This document shows positions 6,542-11,890 of a DNA stretch of 11,890 bases, piece after piece. Source of the stretch: Thermoplasmatota archaeon (GTDB lineage: Archaea; Thermoplasmatota; Thermoplasmata; RBG-16-68-12; JAJISG01); contig JAJISK010000018.1 in assembly GCA_022848785.1 (NCBI GenBank), forward strand, positions 1 through 11,890. The letters are read 5' to 3'. Position 1 is the stretch's first letter. Each line of letters starts with the position of its first letter. The position numbers and the translations under genes were made by a program. A model generated the notes under the pieces. The model was not told the DNA's origin. It was given only the letters and a program-made list of their open reading frames with translations, and ran no database searches.

Positions 6542-7483
6542 ATGCGCTCGCGATTCACAAGACGACTGAGGACCGCCCTTCGGCGGATCCCCGGTCCCTG
6601 GAAGCCGAAGTACGACCTCCTCCGAAACGAGGAGATCCGCGCGGAGCTGCAGCCTCACCCCCTCTCCTTCCTCAGCTTCCACTCGCCGTTCCTCTTCCTG
6701 ATCGCTTTGGGCCTCGGAATCGGCTACCTGTTCAATGCGGTCTCGGGTTGGGTCTCTTTCGAGGACTTCCTGGGTTACATGCCCGGGATCGTCGCGGTCC
6801 GGTTCATCATCTGGACGGTCGGCCTGTTGGTCTTCGGCATCGCCGTCTCGGTCCTCACGATCCGCTGGTCCGTCTTCGCGACCTTCGTGGCCATCATCGC
6901 CCTGGCGCTTTACATCACCCTCCAGGGGCCGGAGGTGGGTGCCAACCCCTTCTTCCTCCCCCTCTACTCCGTGGTCATGGCCCTCGCGGGGATGGCTGTC
7001 GTCGACCTCTACCGCCGAACCCACACCTACGTCGTCACGGACCTCCGACTGATCCTCCGGGCCGGCATCCTCACCAAGAGCGAGCGCAGCATCCTCTTCG
7101 AGAACGTGACCGACCTCGAGACGAAGCAGGGGATCCTCGGCCGCATCTTCCGGTACGGCCACGTCATCCCTGTCACGGCCTCAGGCCTGGGGACAGGGGC
7201 CGAGGAGGCCTTCGCCGGGGGAGGGGCCGGGGCCCAGAACGCCCAAGGGAACGTGGGCGGGGCCCTGTTCGCCGGGGGAGCCCGGGGCGTCCGGGTGGCC
7301 CGGGCGACGAGCTACGCCAAGCTCCACGGGGTGTTCCCCTTCCGCCAGGTCAAGATGCTGTTGCAACACCTCCTCCAGGAGCACTCCACGATCTACTACG
7401 CCAAGGAGCAGCGGGACATCCTCCGAGACATGCGGGAGCTTATGGCCGCCCGGGAAGAAGTGGACACGATTCTCGTCGAGTGA
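6542..7483 (+). CDS. Membrane protein with bacterial-type PH (bPH2/YdbS-like) domain
   Basis: The 313-residue protein has a basic N-terminus, then about four hydrophobic segments: roughly residues 44-67, 80-104, 106-127 and 138-157. After these, the sequence from about residue 160 (HTYVVTDLRLILRAGILTKS, then ERSILFENVTDLETKQGILG) matches the strand and helix pattern of bPH2 domains, including the G-x-L-x-R turn before a Gly-x-V/I strand. Such proteins are integral membrane proteins with a cytoplasmic PH-like domain; their function is mostly unknown, with links to envelope stress and toxin resistance in bacteria. A Gly/Ala-rich stretch of about 40 residues (about 215-255) interrupts the expected domain before RATSYAKLHGV. 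The C-terminus is helical. The gene converges on ctaB with an 11-base gap. Confidence 0.75.
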   Translation: MRSRFTRRLRTALRRIPGPWKPKYDLLRNEEIRAELQPHPLSFLSFHSPFLFLIALGLGIGYLFNAVSGWVSFEDFLGYMPGIVAVRFIIWTVGLLVFGIAVSVLTIRWSVFATFVAIIALALYITLQGPEVGANPFFLPLYSVVMALAGMAVVDLYRRTHTYVVTDLRLILRAGILTKSERSILFENVTDLETKQGILGRIFRYGHVIPVTASGLGTGAEEAFAGGGAGAQNAQGNVGGALFAGGARGVRVARATSYAKLHGVFPFRQVKMLLQHLLQEHSTIYYAKEQRDILRDMRELMAAREEVDTILVE

Positions 7484-7494
7484 GGGTCCGGCCG

Positions 7495-8397
7495 CTATTC
7501 GAAGAATCGGCCCGCCGCCACGGCCAGCAACGTGACCATCAGGAACACCCCCGAGAACTTGAAGGAGGTCCAGGCGGCCTTCGGTTCCCCCCAGATACGC
7601 AGGGTCGTGTAGACGAGGTATCCCGCGGCCAACAGAGCGGGGACGAGGTAGAAGAGGGGGACGCCCCCAAAGAAATAGAAGGTCGGGACGAAGCCCGCGA
7701 CGATCACCGTGGAGACGATGATGGCGAGGGCCGACTCGCGCTCTCCCGTCACGGCAGGGAGCATGGGGACCTTGGCCCTCTGGTAATCCCGTCGGTTTCG
7801 CACACCGAGAGCCCAGAAGTGGCCGGGGGTCCAGAGAAGGACGAGAAGGGCGATGAGGAGCGCGGGGACGGTCACCATCCCTACCGCCGCCGTGGAGCCC
7901 GCCAAGGCGGGAGCTGCCCCCGCGAACCCCCCGACGACGATGTTGCTAGGGTGCCGCCTCTTGAGAGCCATCGTGTAGACCACGATGTAAACGAAGGCGC
8001 CGAGGAGGATGAAGAAGGCAGTCTGCGGGTTGAGGAGGAGATAGCTAGTCGCGACGCCAAGAGCCAGGAGGATGAAACCGAAGGCGAGGGCCTTTTCGGG
8101 CGGACGGATGAGGCCCGCGGGAAGGGGTCTCCCCTGGGTGCGGACCATGATGCCGTCGATGTCCAGGTCCAAGTAGTGGTTCACCGCCGACGCCCCCGCG
8201 GAGCTCAATGCTCCCGCGAGCGCCAGGAGGAGGAAAGTCTCCAAGGAGACCATGTCGGGCGCAGAGGCGACATAGCCAGAAAGCGCGACGAGAACCAAGA
8301 GGAGGATGATCCGTGGCTTTGTCAGGACAAAATACGCCCGCAACGTGCGAACCCTGGACACCGGAGGTCGGAGACTCGGCTCTGAGTTAAGGCTCAT
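7495..8397 (-). CDS. ctaB: Protoheme IX farnesyltransferase (heme O synthase)
   Basis: This integral membrane prenyltransferase of the UbiA superfamily adds a farnesyl group to heme B to give heme O, the precursor of heme A for heme-copper oxidases. The 300-residue product has the family signatures: TKPR (26-29), the prenyl-diphosphate/Mg site N73-H-Y-L-D77-L-D-I-D81 followed by R86 and GRPLP, YTMALKRRHPSNIVVGG, and the second conserved loop WTPGHFWALGVRNRRDYQRA with VPMLP (210-214). About nine hydrophobic helices are visible. The ATG at 8397 gives a normal-length N-terminus. No oxidase gene or ctaA is beside it. Its presence suggests an aerobic or microaerobic respiratory chain. Identification is secure. 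Confidence 0.96.
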   Translation of the reverse strand: MSLNSEPSLRPPVSRVRTLRAYFVLTKPRIILLLVLVALSGYVASAPDMVSLETFLLLALAGALSSAGASAVNHYLDLDIDGIMVRTQGRPLPAGLIRPPEKALAFGFILLALGVATSYLLLNPQTAFFILLGAFVYIVVYTMALKRRHPSNIVVGGFAGAAPALAGSTAAVGMVTVPALLIALLVLLWTPGHFWALGVRNRRDYQRAKVPMLPAVTGERESALAIIVSTVIVAGFVPTFYFFGGVPLFYLVPALLAAGYLVYTTLRIWGEPKAAWTSFKFSGVFLMVTLLAVAAGRFFE

Positions 8398-8458
8398 GTG
8401 TTCCGGCGTCTGCGCCCGTCGGCGGACGAGGAAACTGCCATATCCCCCGACCCCGTCC

Positions 8459-8470
8459 CGCCCATGGGCG
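8459..8470. repeat. Perfect 12-bp palindrome with an imperfect second copy
   Basis: CGCCCATGGGCG is a perfect inverted repeat in the divergent spacer between ctaB and the SCP2 gene. A near copy, GCTCATGGGC (8505-8514), matches GCCCATGGGC at 9 of 10 positions, 45 bases further on. Such a pair could be operator half-sites, but in GC-rich DNA short palindromes also arise by chance. A weak TATA-like sequence for ctaB (GATATGG on the minus strand, near 8438-8444) lies beside it. Confidence 0.35.
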
Positions 8471-8542
8471 TCAGCACGTTGATTCGGGCGCGCCTGCCCG
8501 CGGGGCTCATGGGCTTCTAGGTGGAGCCATCCCGGGTCGATG

Positions 8543-8570
8543 CCTTAATGCTCGGCAGGCCAATGAGGGA
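8543..8570 (+). promoter_or_regulatory. Possible TATA-like box and SD of the SCP2 gene
   Basis: CCTTAATG (8543-8550) is centred about 33 bases before the ATG at 8580. GAGGGA (8565-8570) lies 9 bases before the ATG. Either could set expression. If transcription begins 26 bases past the TATA-like box, the SD would not be in the message. Confidence 0.35.
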
Positions 8571-8579
8571 CCGATCACC

Positions 8580-8990
8580 ATGGTGAAATTCCCTTCGCAG
8601 GAGTGGATCGAGGCCTTCCGCGAGAAGCTGAACGCCAGCGACGAGTACGCCTCCGCGGCCGAGGAGTGGGAAGGGGACTTCCTCTTCGTCATCCAACCGG
8701 AGGGAGACCTGCCCGACGAGGCCACCTTCTACGTGGACCTGTGGCACGGCAAGTGTCGCGACGCCCGCATGCTCGCCCCGGGGGAGGCGAAGAAGACCGC
8801 CTTCACCTACGCCGGAACGTACAGCAACTGGGTGAAGCTGATCGGAGGGGAGATCGATCCCATCCGAGGTCTGCTCACGGGGAAATTCCGGCTGAAGGGG
8901 AGCATGATGAAGGTGATGCGGCACATGAAGGCCGCGAAGCTTCTCGTTCGGACGGCGAGCGAGGTCCCAACCGAGTTCCCGGGCACCTAA
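8580..8990 (+). CDS. SCP2 sterol-binding-domain protein
   Basis: A stand-alone SCP2-fold protein of 136 residues, the usual size for archaeal and bacterial members. The sequence begins with a helix (FPSQEWIEAFREKLNASDEY), then the strand GDFLFVIQPEGDLPDEATFY. The family's amphipathic sheet follows (DARMLAPGEAKKTAFTYAGT), and the closing region has DPIRGLLTGKFRLKGSMMKVMR, where the family's GKhxhxGdhxxh pattern is seen. These folds bind fatty acyl groups, isoprenoids or other lipids in a hydrophobic tunnel. The ligand cannot be told from sequence, and archaea mostly lack sterols. The gene is divergent from ctaB and its stop overlaps the stop of the alcohol dehydrogenase on the other strand. 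Confidence 0.85.
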   Translation: MVKFPSQEWIEAFREKLNASDEYASAAEEWEGDFLFVIQPEGDLPDEATFYVDLWHGKCRDARMLAPGEAKKTAFTYAGTYSNWVKLIGGEIDPIRGLLTGKFRLKGSMMKVMRHMKAAKLLVRTASEVPTEFPGT

Positions 8991-10033
8991 CGGACCTGGA
9001 CGATGGCCCGGGCGACCTCTCCTCCCTCGAGGGCGGCGTAGGCCTCGTTGACCTCCACGAGGGGAAAGGCACGGCTCACGATTCGGCTCGGATCCAACCG
9101 GCCCGTGGCCACAAGCTCCACCAAGGGCGGGAGGTCCCGGCTGGGGCTGTACCCGAGGCAGGCCAGGAGCGTGAGATTGTACATGGAAAACCCCATCATG
9201 TGCAGAGGCACTCGCGTTCCCAGAGCGTGAAGGCCGACGACGACCACTCGACCTCCCCGACGGGCGACCTCGAGAGAACTCCGGAGTTGGGGTTCGGGCG
9301 TCGCCTCGAGGACCAGGTCGACCCCCCGCTGATCGGTCAGGTCCAGGATGACGTCCACCGGGTCCGTCTTCGTCGCATTGATGACGTGTGTAGCCCCCAG
9401 ATCCTCGGCCAAGCGGAGTTTCGCATCCAGGATGTCCACCGCCATGATCTTCGCCGCCCCGAAGGTGGCCGCAAGCTGGATGGCGGCCAAGCCGAGGCCT
9501 CCGCAGCCGAAGACCGCAAGGCTCTCCCCGGCCCGGAGGGCGCCCCGATTCCTCAAGGCGTTGAAACAGGTCCCGTAGGCGCAACTGAGAACGCTTGCTA
9601 CGTCCAGGGGTACCGACTCAGGAAGGGGGATGACCGTGTGCTCGGGGACAGCCAGGAGTTCGGCGAGTCCACCCTGGCGCCCCGGGGTCAGACCCGGCAT
9701 CTCCAGGAAGCGGCACAGATTCTCCTCTCCACGGGAACACTCGGGGCACGCCCCGCAGGAGGCGATCCAGGAGACGACCACCGGGTCGCCCTCCTGGAGT
9801 CCCTGAGGATTCCGGCAGTCTGAGCCAAAGGCGGCGACGCGGCCGGAGACCTCGTGACCGAGAATCTGTCCCTCGTCCATGGGGACAAAGTGCTCCTTCA
9901 TGACATGCAGGTCGCTGTGACAGGCCCCGCATGCCTCAACGCGAACGAGAATCTCCCTGGCCTCCGGGACGGGGTCGTCGACTTCTTCGATATTCAGTGG
10001 CTCTCCCACGCCCCGAAAGACCGCGGCTCGCAT
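8987..10033 (-). CDS. Zinc-dependent alcohol dehydrogenase (MDR superfamily)
   Basis: The 348-residue product is a typical medium-chain dehydrogenase that oxidises an alcohol with NAD(P) or runs in reverse. Catalytic zinc ligands are Cys38 (GACHSDLH), His60-Glu61 (LGHEVSG) and Cys151. The structural zinc lobe has Cys93, Cys96, Cys99 and Cys107. The Rossmann motif GCGGLG is at 176-181, and Asp200 at the end of the second strand points to NAD rather than NADP. The ATG at 10033 is chosen because homology starts there (MRAAVFRGVGEPL). The frame stays open to 10195, but that part lies under the neighbouring promoter and aldehyde dehydrogenase gene. It diverges from the aldehyde dehydrogenase, which could take the next oxidation step. 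The substrate is unknown. Confidence 0.94.
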   Translation of the reverse strand: MRAAVFRGVGEPLNIEEVDDPVPEAREILVRVEACGACHSDLHVMKEHFVPMDEGQILGHEVSGRVAAFGSDCRNPQGLQEGDPVVVSWIASCGACPECSRGEENLCRFLEMPGLTPGRQGGLAELLAVPEHTVIPLPESVPLDVASVLSCAYGTCFNALRNRGALRAGESLAVFGCGGLGLAAIQLAATFGAAKIMAVDILDAKLRLAEDLGATHVINATKTDPVDVILDLTDQRGVDLVLEATPEPQLRSSLEVARRGGRVVVVGLHALGTRVPLHMMGFSMYNLTLLACLGYSPSRDLPPLVELVATGRLDPSRIVSRAFPLVEVNEAYAALEGGEVARAIVQVR

Positions 10034-10062
10034 GTCTTGCCCCCTGGGGTCATGAAAGGCCC

Positions 10063-10071
10063 AAGTATAAG
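10063..10071. promoter_or_regulatory. Nearly symmetric TATA element shared by the two dehydrogenase genes
   Basis: AAGTATAAG on the plus strand reads CTTATACTT on the minus strand; both resemble an archaeal TATA box. Its centre (about 10067) is about 34 bases from the alcohol dehydrogenase ATG and about 32 bases from the aldehyde dehydrogenase GTG. Short leaders of 5-8 bases are predicted both ways. It is the only A/T-rich block in the 65-base spacer. Confidence 0.6.
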
Positions 10072-10085
10072 CGTGGCGTTGGTCC

Positions 10086-10092
10086 GGAGGGG
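10086..10092 (+). promoter_or_regulatory. Shine-Dalgarno-like site before the aldehyde dehydrogenase GTG
   Basis: GGAGGGG lies 6 bases before GTG 10099 and favours that start over the ATG four codons later (10111). If transcription starts near 10094 as the TATA spacing suggests, the site would be missing from the message. The two signals therefore compete. Confidence 0.45.
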
Positions 10093-10098
10093 ACGACC

Positions 10099-11583
10099 GT
10101 GGAGTACAAGATGCTGATCGGCGGGGCTTGGGTCGAGAGCACGTCGGGCGCGAGCCAGGATATCCAAGATCCGTCCAACGAGACTCTCCTGGCATCCGTG
10201 CCCCGGGCGAATCGGGAGGACGCTCGAGCCGCCATCGATGCGGCTCGGGACGCCTTCGACACGGGACCCTGGCCGCGGACCCCTCCTGGCAAGCGGGGTC
10301 AGGTTCTCGCCCGCCTCGCAGAGCTCCTTCAGGCCGAGACGGATCGCCTTGCCGAGTTGGAGGCCCGGAACGCCGGGAAGCCGATTCGGCAGGCCTCGAT
10401 CGCGGACCTGCCGATGGCCATCGAGCATACGGGGCATTTCGGGCGACTGGCTTCGAAGTTGGTGGATGAGGAACTTGAGCTCCCAGACGTCGGCATCACG
10501 ACGCGGGTGCTGCGGGAGCCGATTGGGGTCTGCGCCGGCATCATTCCCTGGAACTTCCCCCTTCTCATGGCCGTCTGGAAGGTGGCTCCCGCCCTCGCCG
10601 CCGGGAACACGATGGTCCTGAAACCCGCCGCCTATACTCCCTTGACGGCCTTGGAGTACGCACGCCTGGCGGAGAAGGCAGGCCTCCCGCCGGGGGCGCT
10701 GAATGTGATTACCGGCTCCGGACACGAGGTGGGAGAGGAACTCGCCGCCCACCCCTCCGTGGACAAGATTGCCTTCACGGGATCCACGGAGGTCGGCCGG
10801 GCGGTCATGCGAACCGCTTCCGACACGCTCAAGCGTGTGACCTTGGAACTCGGTGGGAAGGCCCCTATGGTGATTCTGCCGAACGCCGACCAGGACGAGG
10901 CGCTTCGAGGCGCCCTCTTCGGCGCCTTTCTTCATCAGGGGCAGGTCTGTCTCGCGGGGACACGTCTTCTCCTGCCCTCTGCCATGCGAGAGAGGTTCTT
11001 GCGACGCTTGCGCCAGAGGGCGGAATCCCTCCACCTGGGACCCACCCTCTCCTGGGAGACGGACATGGGCCCGCTGATCTCGGCGTCCCAGCGTGAGCGT
11101 GTGGAGGCCTATGTCGCGCAGGGCGTCGAGGAGGGGGCCGCCCTCGTCCACGGAGGACGGAGGCCCCCCGGGCTACCGAAGGGCTACTACCTCGAGCCGA
11201 CGATCTTCGACGACGTCACGCCGGAGATGACCATCGCACGCGAGGAAATCTTCGGGCCTGTCCTCTCGGTCATGACATACGAAACCCCCGCGGAGGCGGT
11301 GGAGATGGCCAACGCCACCGAATACGGGCTGGCCGCCTCCGTATGGTCCCGTGACCTGGAGGAAGCGGAGGCTGTAGCACGAGACATCCGGGCGGGGACC
11401 GTGTGGGTGAACCAGCACCACATCCTCAGCTGTGCCGCGCCTCACGGGGGCTACAAACAATCGGGCGTCGGTCGAGAACTTGGGATCTGGGGCCTCTACG
11501 AGTACACCGAGGTGAAGCACCTCTTCCTGGACGAGAGCGGGGAAGCGATGAAGGACGCTTTTGGTCTCGTGCAGCCTGAATGA
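10099..11583 (+). CDS. Aldehyde dehydrogenase (NAD(P)-dependent, ALDH superfamily)
   Basis: The enzyme oxidises an aldehyde to its carboxylic acid in the cytoplasm. The 494-residue product has the classic layout: Asn152 in PWNFPLL for oxyanion binding, the cofactor-site LKPAAYTPLTAL and FTGSTEVGRAV, the general base Glu250 in LELGGKAP, and the catalytic Cys284 in GQVCLAG. The C-terminal EEIFGPVLSV, GTVWVNQHH and SGVGRELG segments complete the family pattern. The Glu-Cys spacing of 34 is standard. The sequence resembles the betaine-/aminobutyraldehyde-type branch, but the substrate cannot be assigned. GTG 10099 is used for its SD-like site; the frame upstream to 9931 overlaps the divergent gene. 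An inverted repeat begins at its stop. Confidence 0.95.
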   Translation: MEYKMLIGGAWVESTSGASQDIQDPSNETLLASVPRANREDARAAIDAARDAFDTGPWPRTPPGKRGQVLARLAELLQAETDRLAELEARNAGKPIRQASIADLPMAIEHTGHFGRLASKLVDEELELPDVGITTRVLREPIGVCAGIIPWNFPLLMAVWKVAPALAAGNTMVLKPAAYTPLTALEYARLAEKAGLPPGALNVITGSGHEVGEELAAHPSVDKIAFTGSTEVGRAVMRTASDTLKRVTLELGGKAPMVILPNADQDEALRGALFGAFLHQGQVCLAGTRLLLPSAMRERFLRRLRQRAESLHLGPTLSWETDMGPLISASQRERVEAYVAQGVEEGAALVHGGRRPPGLPKGYYLEPTIFDDVTPEMTIAREEIFGPVLSVMTYETPAEAVEMANATEYGLAASVWSRDLEEAEAVARDIRAGTVWVNQHHILSCAAPHGGYKQSGVGRELGIWGLYEYTEVKHLFLDESGEAMKDAFGLVQPE

Positions 11584-11612
11584 GGCCGGGAAAAGCCCAT
11601 AAGACCCCGGCC
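11584..11612. repeat. Inverted repeat between the aldehyde dehydrogenase and tRNA-Glu
   Basis: GGCCGGG (11584-11590) and CCCGGCC (11606-11612) are perfect 7-base arms separated by 15 bases. The left arm follows the stop codon directly. The tRNA's TATA-like sequence lies in the loop. It may form a 3' hairpin on the dehydrogenase message. Confidence 0.5.
11599..11604 (+). promoter_or_regulatory. TATA-like box of tRNA-Glu
   Basis: CATAAG is centred about 26 bases before the first base of the tRNA, the expected archaeal spacing when transcription starts at or next to the mature 5' end. Confidence 0.5.
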
Positions 11613-11626
11613 GTATCCGCCCGGTA

Positions 11627-11721
11627 GCTCCCGTAGTGTAGTCCGGTCAAGCATCGGGGCCTCTCGTGGCTTGCAGAGCCAGAGAAAGCCTCAGACAGGG
11701 GTTCAAATCCCCTCGGGAGCA
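11627..11721 (+). tRNA. tRNA-Glu (anticodon CTC) with a 20-base intron
   Basis: The acceptor stem GCTCCCG / CGGGAGC is perfect (11627-11633 with 11714-11720), and the discriminator base is A11721. The D arm starts GTGTAGTCCGG, the usual archaeal tRNA-Glu form. The anticodon stem GGGGC (11656-11660) pairs with GCCTC (11688-11692). The anticodon CTC is 11663-11665, and the T arm AGGGG-TTCAAAT-CCCCT is 11697-11713. The intron is 11667-11686, after position 37. It forms a full bulge-helix-bulge: CTCT (11661-11664) pairs with AGAG (11681-11684), flanked by three-base bulges CGT and AAA, each cut after its second base. The internal hairpin GGCT/AGCC has a five-base loop. CCA is not encoded. It reads GAG codons. 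Confidence 0.96.
11667..11686 (+). other. Archaeal tRNA intron (37/38 position)
   Basis: This 20-base intron has a 4-bp stem (11668-11671 with 11677-11680), a five-base loop, and AGAG that pairs back to the anticodon region. It is removed by the tRNA splicing endonuclease at two symmetric three-base bulges. It is too small to encode anything. Confidence 0.92.
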
Positions 11722-11730
11722 TACCCATTC

Positions 11731-11743
11731 GGGTTCAAAACCC
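11731..11743 (+). repeat. T-arm-like hairpin downstream of tRNA-Glu
   Basis: GGGTT-CAA-AACCC is a short hairpin 10 bases past the tRNA. Its first nine bases, GGGTTCAAA, repeat 11699-11707 in the tRNA T arm, 32 bases earlier. It may be a leftover of a tRNA 3' end, an attachment-site fragment, or a chance terminator-like hairpin. Confidence 0.4.
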
Positions 11744-11767
11744 TTAAATTCCGACCCGCCTTGGAGG
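11743..11767 (+). promoter_or_regulatory. TATA-like box and SD of the right-edge gene
   Basis: CTTAAAT (11743-11749) is centred about 27 bases before ATG 11773. GGAGG (11763-11767) lies 5 bases before the same ATG. Both support this start, though a strictly leaderless message would lack the SD. Confidence 0.5.
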
Positions 11768-11772
11768 GGACC

Positions 11773-11890
11773 ATGGCACGAACGGGAGCGGGACGGCGGC
11801 AGGCCCTCCTGGAGGACGCGGACTTCCGGCGATGGTACGAGAACCTGGCCCGGGGCGCGCAGACGACGGCGGACAACTACATGCGGGTCC
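11773..11890 (+). CDS. Probable tyrosine recombinase/integrase, N-terminus only
   Basis: Thirty-nine codons are visible before the right edge. The sequence DADFRRWYENLARGAQTTADN, continuing YMRV, resembles the N-terminal core-binding (SAM-like) domain of archaeal tyrosine recombinases, where a helix with a W-Y/F-x-x-L pattern is followed by S/Q-x-x-T-x-x-x-Y-x-R. The catalytic R-H-R-Y residues would lie outside the window, so this is an assignment by resemblance only. The ATG is well placed: SD GGAGG 5 bases upstream and a TATA-like box about 27 bases upstream. It starts 51 bases after tRNA-Glu in the same direction, as integrase genes of tRNA-targeting elements often do. It could also be a chromosomal XerA-type recombinase. 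Confidence 0.6.
   Translation, partial: MARTGAGRRQALLEDADFRRWYENLARGAQTTADNYMRV

Noticed and set aside
6748..8385. Plus-strand open frame of 545 codons across the PH-domain gene and opposite ctaB
   Set aside because: It overlaps two convincing genes in other frames or strands, and its product is Arg/Gly/His/Pro-rich without a family pattern.
8485..8500. CGGGCG-CGCC-TGCCCG hairpin
   Set aside because: Short stem with a wobble pair in very GC-rich DNA; expected by chance and not followed by Ts.
8464..8520. ATG-started 18-codon frame in the ctaB/SCP2 spacer
   Set aside because: No SD, no recognisable pattern, and its ATG is the centre of the palindrome; a chance frame is more likely.
10034..10195. 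N-terminal extension of the alcohol dehydrogenase to 10195
   Set aside because: Family homology starts at MRAAVFRGV (10033), and the extension crosses the TATA-like element and the aldehyde dehydrogenase start.
1..11890. CRISPR array, insertion sequence ends, rRNA or riboswitch
   Set aside because: No regularly spaced repeats, no transposase frame, no long terminal inverted repeats and no conserved structured leader were seen on reading both strands by eye.

Overview
The window reads as a gene-dense, GC-rich stretch of an archaeal chromosome. Evidence: genes for an archaeal A-type ATPase (A-B-D order), an archaeal-type orotidine decarboxylase, a tRNA-Glu split by a bulge-helix-bulge intron, no encoded CCA, and TATA-like boxes 26-35 bases before several starts. 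The mixture (euryarchaeal ATPase order, Ras-like GTPase, heme O synthase) would fit a Thermoplasmatota-like lineage that respires oxygen, but that placement is inference.

Layout. Bases 1-3010 hold the 3' end of the ATPase operon: subunit A (cut at the left edge), B and D, then a 42-residue one-helix membrane protein whose GTG start overlaps the subunit D stop. A Ras/Rab-like GTPase (3007-3579) runs toward it and shares stop-codon bases. Bases 3664-5642 carry pyrF (UMP synthesis) and a TrpB2-type tryptophan synthase beta chain whose reading frame lacks a normal start where family homology begins. Bases 5715-7483 hold a GNAT acetyltransferase that looks leaderless and a membrane protein with a bacterial-type PH domain. 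Then come ctaB (heme O synthase, minus strand), a small SCP2-fold lipid-binding protein (plus), a zinc alcohol dehydrogenase (minus) and an aldehyde dehydrogenase (plus). The last two diverge from one nearly symmetric TATA-like element and could act in sequence: alcohol to aldehyde to acid.

The right end holds tRNA-Glu(CTC) with a 20-base intron and, 51 bases past its last base, the first 39 codons of what looks like a tyrosine-recombinase/integrase. A tRNA followed by an integrase is the classic edge of an integrated element, so the most interesting content may lie to the right of the window.

Most of the window is ordinary housekeeping sequence. No CRISPR array, insertion sequence or clear new multi-gene system is visible. 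The points worth following are the ATPase-linked small membrane protein, the altered switch II of the GTPase, the glycine-rich insertion in the PH-domain protein, the missing trpB2 start, the shared promoter elements, and the tRNA/integrase junction. No gene-free stretch exceeds 300 bases; the longest (8398-8579) holds short palindromes and promoter-like elements.
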